From the NCBI GenBank assembly GCA_013433145.1, contig CM024190.1:6610120-6674119 (forward strand): a DNA stretch of 64,000 nucleotides. The letters run 5' to 3'. Each line of letters begins with the position of its first letter. Position 1 is the first letter of the stretch. The notes below the pieces were generated by a model. It had not been told where the DNA came from. It searched no databases and worked only from the letters and a program-made list of their open reading frames with translations. The translations under genes were made by a program, and so were the position numbers. Shown here in pieces: positions 57,845 through 64,000 of this stretch. Source of the DNA: Ascaris suum (lineage: Eukaryota > Nematoda > Chromadorea > Rhabditida > Ascarididae).

Positions 57845-60800
57845 ATGATGGAGAACGGCAAGCTGACGGCGGCTCAGTCAATGGAATCTATCGACAACAT
57901 GAGCACAACCTCAGCCGTGCCGCCGGCACAAGTACGAACTCTATTCGTCTCGGGTCTTCCGATGGACGCAAAACCCCGAGAACTGTATTTGCTTTTCCGA
58001 GCTTATTCCGGCTACGAGAGTTCTCTGCTCAAGATCACTTCCAAGAACGGAAAGACGGCTTCCCCGGTTGGCTTTGTGACGTTTTCAACGAAGGCTGAAG
58101 CCGATGAGGCACGCAAAGCTTTGCAGGGCGTACGATTCGATCCGGACAACGCACAGACAATTCGCCTTGAATTGGCGCGGAGCAACACAAAGGTCTCAAA
58201 ACCGAAGCAGATTTCACCGCCAGTGATTCCTAACGGGCCATCAAGCTTACCACAAGCTATGTTGCAATCGGCCGCCGCCGCGCCACATCAGTTTGTTGCA
58301 CCTTTGCCTACCTCGCACGCGCATGATCTTGCCACAGCGGCCGCATGTCTCGATCCTCACATGGCGCCCTTCCTTACCGAGCATCAGCTTCTTGCGCTTT
58401 CGACCTTACCACAGTTTGCACAGACACCATTGCTCTTCCCGACAGCGGCTGGCATCCAAATTCCGTCGGTGGCATCAAGTGCGGCCGCGGCTATGTTTCA
58501 GCCGAACGCGGCTGCACTGGCTCAGCTAACGGCAGCATCACAAGCCGCAGCGCAATTGTCCGCCGTATCGCAAGCTGCTATTGCCGCAACCGCATCTACT
58601 GCAGCTTGTTCCACATTGTTTGTCGCTAATCTGGGGCAGTCAGTGAACGAGGAGGAGCTGAAGCAGGTTGATCATGTTTTCTGTTCTTTGTTCTTTCATC
58701 CTATTCCAATCTTGGTGTTTAGTTCGAATGAGGTTTACTTATACAATGAAGCTGGTCGATCGTTATATCCAGCTTGTGGAACCTGCAATGGGAAAATAGC
58801 GTATTTAATTAATCCGTTTTTTCACAGTGGTGCAGAATTTAAAGAGCAGAAATCTTCCATGCATGCATTCCTTAAATATTTGGGCCTTCCTTCCCTTTCG
58901 GATTTATTGATCCATTGTCACTTTCTTAAATATATACCATACGATTTTCCGTTTCACATGGTTTTGGCATATTCCGAGAATATCGAAATGTTTCCACGCG
59001 GAGTCGACATATAACGTGGGACAGTTAGACCTTTGCACGACGTTGGTGCGTTGTGTGCTTTCTACTGCGCGCCGCATGCATTTGCATGCCTCCTGGTACT
59101 TTGTCGCCATCCGACACTTCTTCCTTCAGTACCTGCCTAGTTGCGTCTCTGTGTTTCGTATCGTTTAGCGACAAGCGTATCGTATCAAAGATAGCCTCGC
59201 GCCGGGCGTTTCGCAAGCCTCAGCCGGATGTAGTGATGCCATTAAAACAGCATCAGCAATGACGCACAATTGGTTGAGTATAGCGACTCACAGTTTTCGA
59301 ACATTTGAGCGAGGGAATTGTAACTGTTGAATGATGGCGAGGGGGCGATAGAATCAAAAGATTATTGAAAGAAAGGAAGGCACTGATGCGGCTTTAACAT
59401 AATTCGACCTTTTGTGGTCTACCAAGGAAATTCAAGCAAAACAGCATTTAGTGTCTTCCAACCTCTTCACTCCCTACGAAGCACGGGCTTGTTTCATATT
59501 TTAGTGATCTCTTCACTCCCTTCATATCCATCGATCCTTTCATTAATACAATCAGCGAAACCGGACGCGAAAGAATTTCCACGAGATATTCCGTTTGAAA
59601 ATAATTTTTAGAGTCGAAAAATTGCGAATTTCACTTGCCGAATCTCGGTTCGGCGTTATCTTAAGAGAGATCTCGGAGGGGCTTCGGCGAGTTTGATTTC
59701 GCTAGAGGTGATGTCTCGGCGACATTCCCTGAAATCTTTGTGGGAAGAATCCGGCTGATACATTCGAGTCTAGAAATGCATAGCTCATTAGTAGGGTTTG
59801 TATACTTCTTTATTCAGCTTTTGATGTTGAGTTCAGCGAAGTACACTGCAACTTGATTAGTCCGTCCTTTGCGAAGATGCGTCATTATTTGTATAGCAGA
59901 TTCATATCTTCGGAAATTTAGCGGAAGGAGCTACCGTTTTTGAAAGAAGTATTGCTTTAAAAATGCTTTTGTTTAAATGTGGAAGGGATTCTTCCTACTA
60001 GTTTTGGTTTAATTCACCAGGAGTTACAAAGATCAAAAGACGCCAACCCTTTTAAACTCTGTAGAAGAGGCATGCTGCGCACATCGAACTTTCAAAGCAA
60101 GCGCAAGCAAGGATCGATGATGAAAACACTGCAAAAGTTCTGCTCGGAATCACCCAGCTTGTCAATGTTTTTCTCTACTTTCGAACGTACACAACGAGAA
60201 GCAAAAACCTCTGGCTTTGTTTTTTGCGAAATGCACATTATATACAGGTGGAATCTGCTCGGTGTTTAGAGAGAAATCATACGTCGTGTGTCCACGGGGT
60301 CAAGCTCTTGGGAAACTATGCAACGGTCCGCAACTATGGCACCAAAGCGGGCACAGTATTCAAATTAATTTTTGCTATTTTTTAAGTTCCGATCAGTTTG
60401 CTTTATGTGCGAATAGGAGTCCCAGTCCATCAAGTGGGCATGTGGCTGCAATTTACTGAAAAATTTCACCCATCAGCCGAATAACTCTTTTACGTTGTGT
60501 GTTTTTGCGATACTTTCTTGAGAATGTTTCCGTTGAGCTGTTTTACGCAGAAATTCTATGAATTTCAGTTGGATTCACGTATAAGATATTGACAGAGATA
60601 AGAAGTATCTGTCTTCAAGTTTCTAATTGACTTATCAACAAAGTCCGAACTAATTAGATACTCAGCAAGTTTTCATCCCTTTTGTTTAACCCGTAGAATA
60701 TTCACTGCTATAAAATGCTAATAGTTTTATAGTGATCCATCATGTGTAGGATTTTCCCATTCATTCGCTCTTTGTTGCGTTGTATATGCGATATTGGTAG

Positions 60801-62908
60801 TAAGCTGCGTGACGAAAAGCTATTAATGTTATGCGAATGCGTCAGACACGGGGAGGTTTTTATTTAATTATATTATTTTTTGATTGGCTGTCAATTGAAG
60901 CGCCTCATTCTTGCATTTTCATACCACATTTTCCACTAAGTATCACATTTTGCACCTATAGTTCATTGCAAAAAGATTGACGTATGCGTCACCTTTATTT
61001 TGTTTAAAAAAAAACTGGCCTACGATTTGTTGTTGAATAGGAAATGCCATAAGATTAGTCGATGATTAATGATCATTCGGCAGTTACACACTATTTCGCT
61101 TGATGTTTGCTTATCTCGTTTAACATTCTTTGTTGCTTTTTTTTTTCTCTGATGAGCCACTTGGTTAGGTGGATTGTTTTAGGAGGAGTGGTGTGCATGG
61201 CTTTTGCAACGCATATGCACGAAATGTGATGCTACGTAAATGTATTGCTTGAGTTGTTATGTTTGGCGATTTGCTTCGCAACTCGTCATTATTTTATATT
61301 CTCATTTTATATTTAGAGCTTCTACTGCAGGCTGAATAATTTCGCCTTCGTTTATCTCTTCTTGGCAAACAGGTTTCGGAGAAACTGTTTTTGATGGTGG
61401 GCAAGTAATTGGTCAATAAAAGATGATTGTTCATTTAGAAGCCGTTTTCTATGCTCTCACTGTATGAGGTAACTGTTTGTTATGCAGGTTCCTGTCACAT
61501 TAGGCAATTTTCGTTCGAGTAGAGTTGTCTTTTTTCTCAGTATGGCGCGATTTATAGACGAGGCAGAAAACAAAGTTGTCTGCACCATGCATATAATGGA
61601 AGAATGAACTTGAGAAGGTGTGGTCAGGCAGTTTAAATTAAGCGAAAGACGAGATCGATGTGACGAAACATCACAGGGTATTGCTTAGCTTATTATCTTT
61701 GCATCATGTCATCATTGACTAGCAAAAGCAGCACTTCTCAATCCATTTGAACGTCGACCTTATAGCAACTTCGGAGAAACATTTGCCGTTTTCATTTGTA
61801 GGATACGCGATAATGGCTTTATTGTTGCCAAGCTCCACGATGTGCAGATGGTAGAATGCAAGGTAGAGTGATGTAAAATTTTTAGGTCCTCTAACTTGAC
61901 GAGTCTCCCTTTTCCTTCATCATTCTATTTTTTTCCGGTTATTTCCACGTCAGCAGCAGCAGGAGGGGACAATTTTTCGTTGTTGGTATGAGTTGATGTG
62001 ACAGAGGTTACCTTTGGTATGAGTTGATAGGATACAGGTTGTATCCGATCGTGATTCCTTCACTGTGAACACCTGTTCACAACATCAGATAGTGTTCGGA
62101 AAGCAAATTTTTGGAAATTGTTTTGTAAAATCGGTGGATTTACCGCTACGTTCTCCACGAAGTATTGCACGATGGAATTGGCGTCGAGGGGCATTGCGGT
62201 TGCCCTTGGCATATACAGTTGCTGCGTATTTGAGTTGTTCGTTTTGCTCGGTGATTCCGTCTTGTTTGTAGTCGATCAACTACAAGGGTGGGGCAAAACT
62301 TGAGCTCGAGCAGGTCTTCAGAGGACGCTGTTGCGTGGCTGGGGCCCCCTTTTTAAGGTGGAATAAGTGCTTGATGAGAGGTTAGAGCATTATTGTGGTT
62401 GTTTGTTGGTTGGATACCCGAGAGTTCATTGGAAAACTTCCTTGGATCTATTTATCAGACAGAGACCACCATCTCCTTTAACTTTTATGCTCAAATTTTT
62501 CTCAAGCGCTTCATCGGCTTTTTTTTTTGAGGTTTTCCCATTAATCCTTTTTCTTTGATAACAAATATCGACTGTGCACTAGGATCTTAAAAATTCCGCT
62601 GTTAAAAAAGCGATTCAATATGGCAAGGTTTAAGCAGTAAACATATGGCATATCGAACAAATGTCGCTACACCCTTATTGCTCGATTTGTTAATAACTGT
62701 ATTCCAGGTGTTTCGCTCATTCCCCGGCTTTTGTCGTCTGCGGATGCATACGAAGGGCGGTACATCGGTTGCGTTTGTCGAATATTTGGATGTGCGACAA
62801 GCAACACAGGCAATGACTAGCTTGCAAGGCTTTCAGATATCGAGCTCTGAGCGAGGTGGCATGCGCATCGAATATGCAAAGAACAAAATGGGTGACGTCA
62901 GCGGTTAA
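57845..62908 (+). CDS. mec-8: MEC-8-type two-RRM splicing factor (RBPMS/couch potato family)
   Basis: The coding exons are 57845-58666 (possibly beginning at the acceptor 57745 or earlier) and 62708-62908, joined in phase 0 (donor GTTGAT, acceptor TATTCCAG) across a 4.0 kb intron. From ATG 57845 the protein has 340 residues. RRM1 (about 30-113) has LFVSGLP and VGFVTF as RNP2 and RNP1, with the family block [10 protein letters not shown] and GVRFDP. An Ala/Gln-rich linker follows (about 120-250). RRM2 has LFVANL in exon 1 and SVAFVEY in exon 2, then [13 protein letters not shown] and [10 protein letters not shown]. elegans MEC-8 controls alternative splicing of unc-52 and mec-2 transcripts in epidermis and touch neurons. 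An upstream SR-like segment ([10 protein letters not shown]) just before the chosen Met is encoded if translation starts earlier. Vertebrate RBPMS has only one RRM, so the two-RRM layout points to MEC-8. Confidence 0.93.
58667..62707. other. 4.0 kb intron within RRM2 of mec-8
   Basis: The first 345 nt stay open in the MEC-8 frame up to a stop at about 59012, so intron retention would yield a truncated protein. The rest holds no recognised exon. One segment at 59085-59260 is open, GC-richer and preceded by CTTCCTTCAG, so it could be an alternative terminal exon; its sequence matches nothing I know. An imperfect tandem repeat lies at about 61983-62043. Confidence 0.6.
61983..62043. repeat. Imperfect two-copy tandem repeat, period about 31 nt
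   Basis: TTGGTATGAGTTGAT occurs at 61983 and again at 62014. Each copy is followed by a related segment (GTGACAGAGGTT, then AGGATACAGGTT). It lies in the long mec-8 intron about 660 nt before the last exon. Confidence 0.8.
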
Positions 62909-64000
62909 TGGTGAGTATTTTAGTTCGTTTTTTTTTCTGTTGTTTTTTAAAATATAAATTAGACGCTGTGCATATAAAAAGCGTAGAAGCGTGCTTTTAA
63001 TTGTTCTTTACTGTTTGTGAAGTGGCCGAAGTCATGCTGCGTGATTTGAAATCGAAGCAGTCGCACGCGTTTACGTGACATACGATTAAGAGATCTGTGA
63101 AGCAACACTTTTCATCAATTTTGCACACCTCATTTCCTGTAATACCCAAATGCCTTGTCTCTTCAGTACGCATTTACGCTCTCACAAATTTTCACTGTCA
63201 TTTTGTTCACCGCAGTGAATGAAATGCAAATTGTGAGGTTCCTGTTCCCATTTTTTGTAATGATATGATCCATTGTCGGGAGTTTGTTTATGTCAGTTGT
63301 TTGCTGAGTAAAAGCTGAAGCGGTATAGTGATGATGTCTAATCGTGTCAGAATGGGCTGTGACCTTTTCATGCGTTTATGTTAGCGTTAATGCGAGTTCG
63401 ACCAGTTACGCTTGACGATCAAGGGAAAAATGTTTGTGTTATGTTTACCCAGGGAAAGATGTCTGCGTTGTGTTTACCTTATCCAGTTGTGTCTGTTACG
63501 ATGCCTAGTATCCGCTATGCTCGTCCTGGCTCTGTCTTATTTCTCCTACTTCACGCAATCGGCTTGTCATTTGAACGACCTGAAATTCGCTCACTGCGGC
63601 TAGAATTGAGTTGAATGTTGCAAGGACCTCGCACGAGACGAAGCTTAACGCCGTAAATTTCATCATTTTTATGTTGGTCTCGTCCTTACGTTAACACTTG
63701 CAAAGAAGTTGGAGGTGGAATGTACATGAGGTGCTTCTAATAGAATCGAGAAATTGCCTGCTTAGTTCGCGAACTTGAAGTTTCTGTCGCCTCTTAATTT
63801 TTTTCCCCAGTGCGCTCGGCAGGCGTCCGTTTTTGCGCCTTTTTCGAACACTTTCAGTTATTGATTTCGTAGTCATGGAAGACATTCGTTCCGAGATGAT
63901 GCCGAACATTCGGAGTGCTTTGAGTATTTGAGACGAGCAATCGAAAATCATCATTGTCCATCCTATACAAAATAGAAGTTGTGGCCTTGCAAAGAATAAG
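62909..64000. other. Downstream of mec-8 to window end
   Basis: Probably the mec-8 3' UTR followed by intergenic DNA. No further exon was recognised; open frames on both strands are under 90 codons and lack family motifs. Confidence 0.55.

Noticed and set aside
58293..58629. Alternative-frame open stretches inside the mec-8 RRM/linker exon.
   Set aside because: They are shadows of the Ala-rich MEC-8 frame, which carries clear RRM homology.

Overview
This 64 kb window is nuclear DNA from a nematode, most likely a rhabditid/strongylid-type (clade V) species. It is AT-rich. Its genes are split by introns of about 0.1-4 kb with GT donors and mostly T-rich CAG acceptors, and many starts lie just after a possible spliced-leader acceptor. 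The encoded proteins are closest, as far as I can recall, to Caenorhabditis proteins. No operon-like bacterial structure, virus, complete transposon or CRISPR array was seen. I found no previously undescribed multi-gene system; the most unusual structure is an interlocked head-to-head gene pair at 34.4 kb.

Layout. 1-6.3 kb: no recognisable gene, homopolymer runs and a decayed tRNA-like sequence. 6.3-8.1 kb (+): two-exon diphosphoinositol-polyphosphate-type Nudix hydrolase. 11.1-15.0 kb (-): four-exon ARFRP1-type Golgi GTPase. 18.6-28.0 kb (+): fourteen-exon MSK/RSKN-2 double-kinase gene. 30.5-34.5 kb (-): five-exon Maf-family nucleotide pyrophosphatase (dod-18/ASMTL type). 34.4-40.0 kb (+): eight-exon ABHD18-type alpha/beta hydrolase that starts head-to-head inside the Maf first exon. 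40.4-40.9 kb (-): exons of an unrecognised protein. 42.4-45.6 kb (-): six-exon mitochondrial cytochrome c1 (cyc-1). 45.6-56.9 kb: gene-poor, but with a GC-rich promoter-like island holding a perfect X-box-type (RFX/DAF-19) motif. 56.9-62.9 kb (+): mec-8, a two-RRM splicing regulator. 62.9-64 kb: no gene seen.

The genes do not form one pathway. They cover inositol pyrophosphate turnover, Golgi trafficking, MAPK-to-chromatin signalling, nucleotide-pool cleaning, an uncharacterised hydrolase, respiratory complex III and RNA splicing. From memory, rskn-2, dod-18 and cyc-1 lie together on C. elegans cosmid C54G4 (chromosome I), and the homologues of the other recognised genes are also on chromosome I. 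The window therefore looks like a conserved chromosome-I block.

Exon joins were worked out by hand from reading frame, splice signals and remembered family alignments. 5' and 3' UTRs and trans-splice sites were not determined except where stated.
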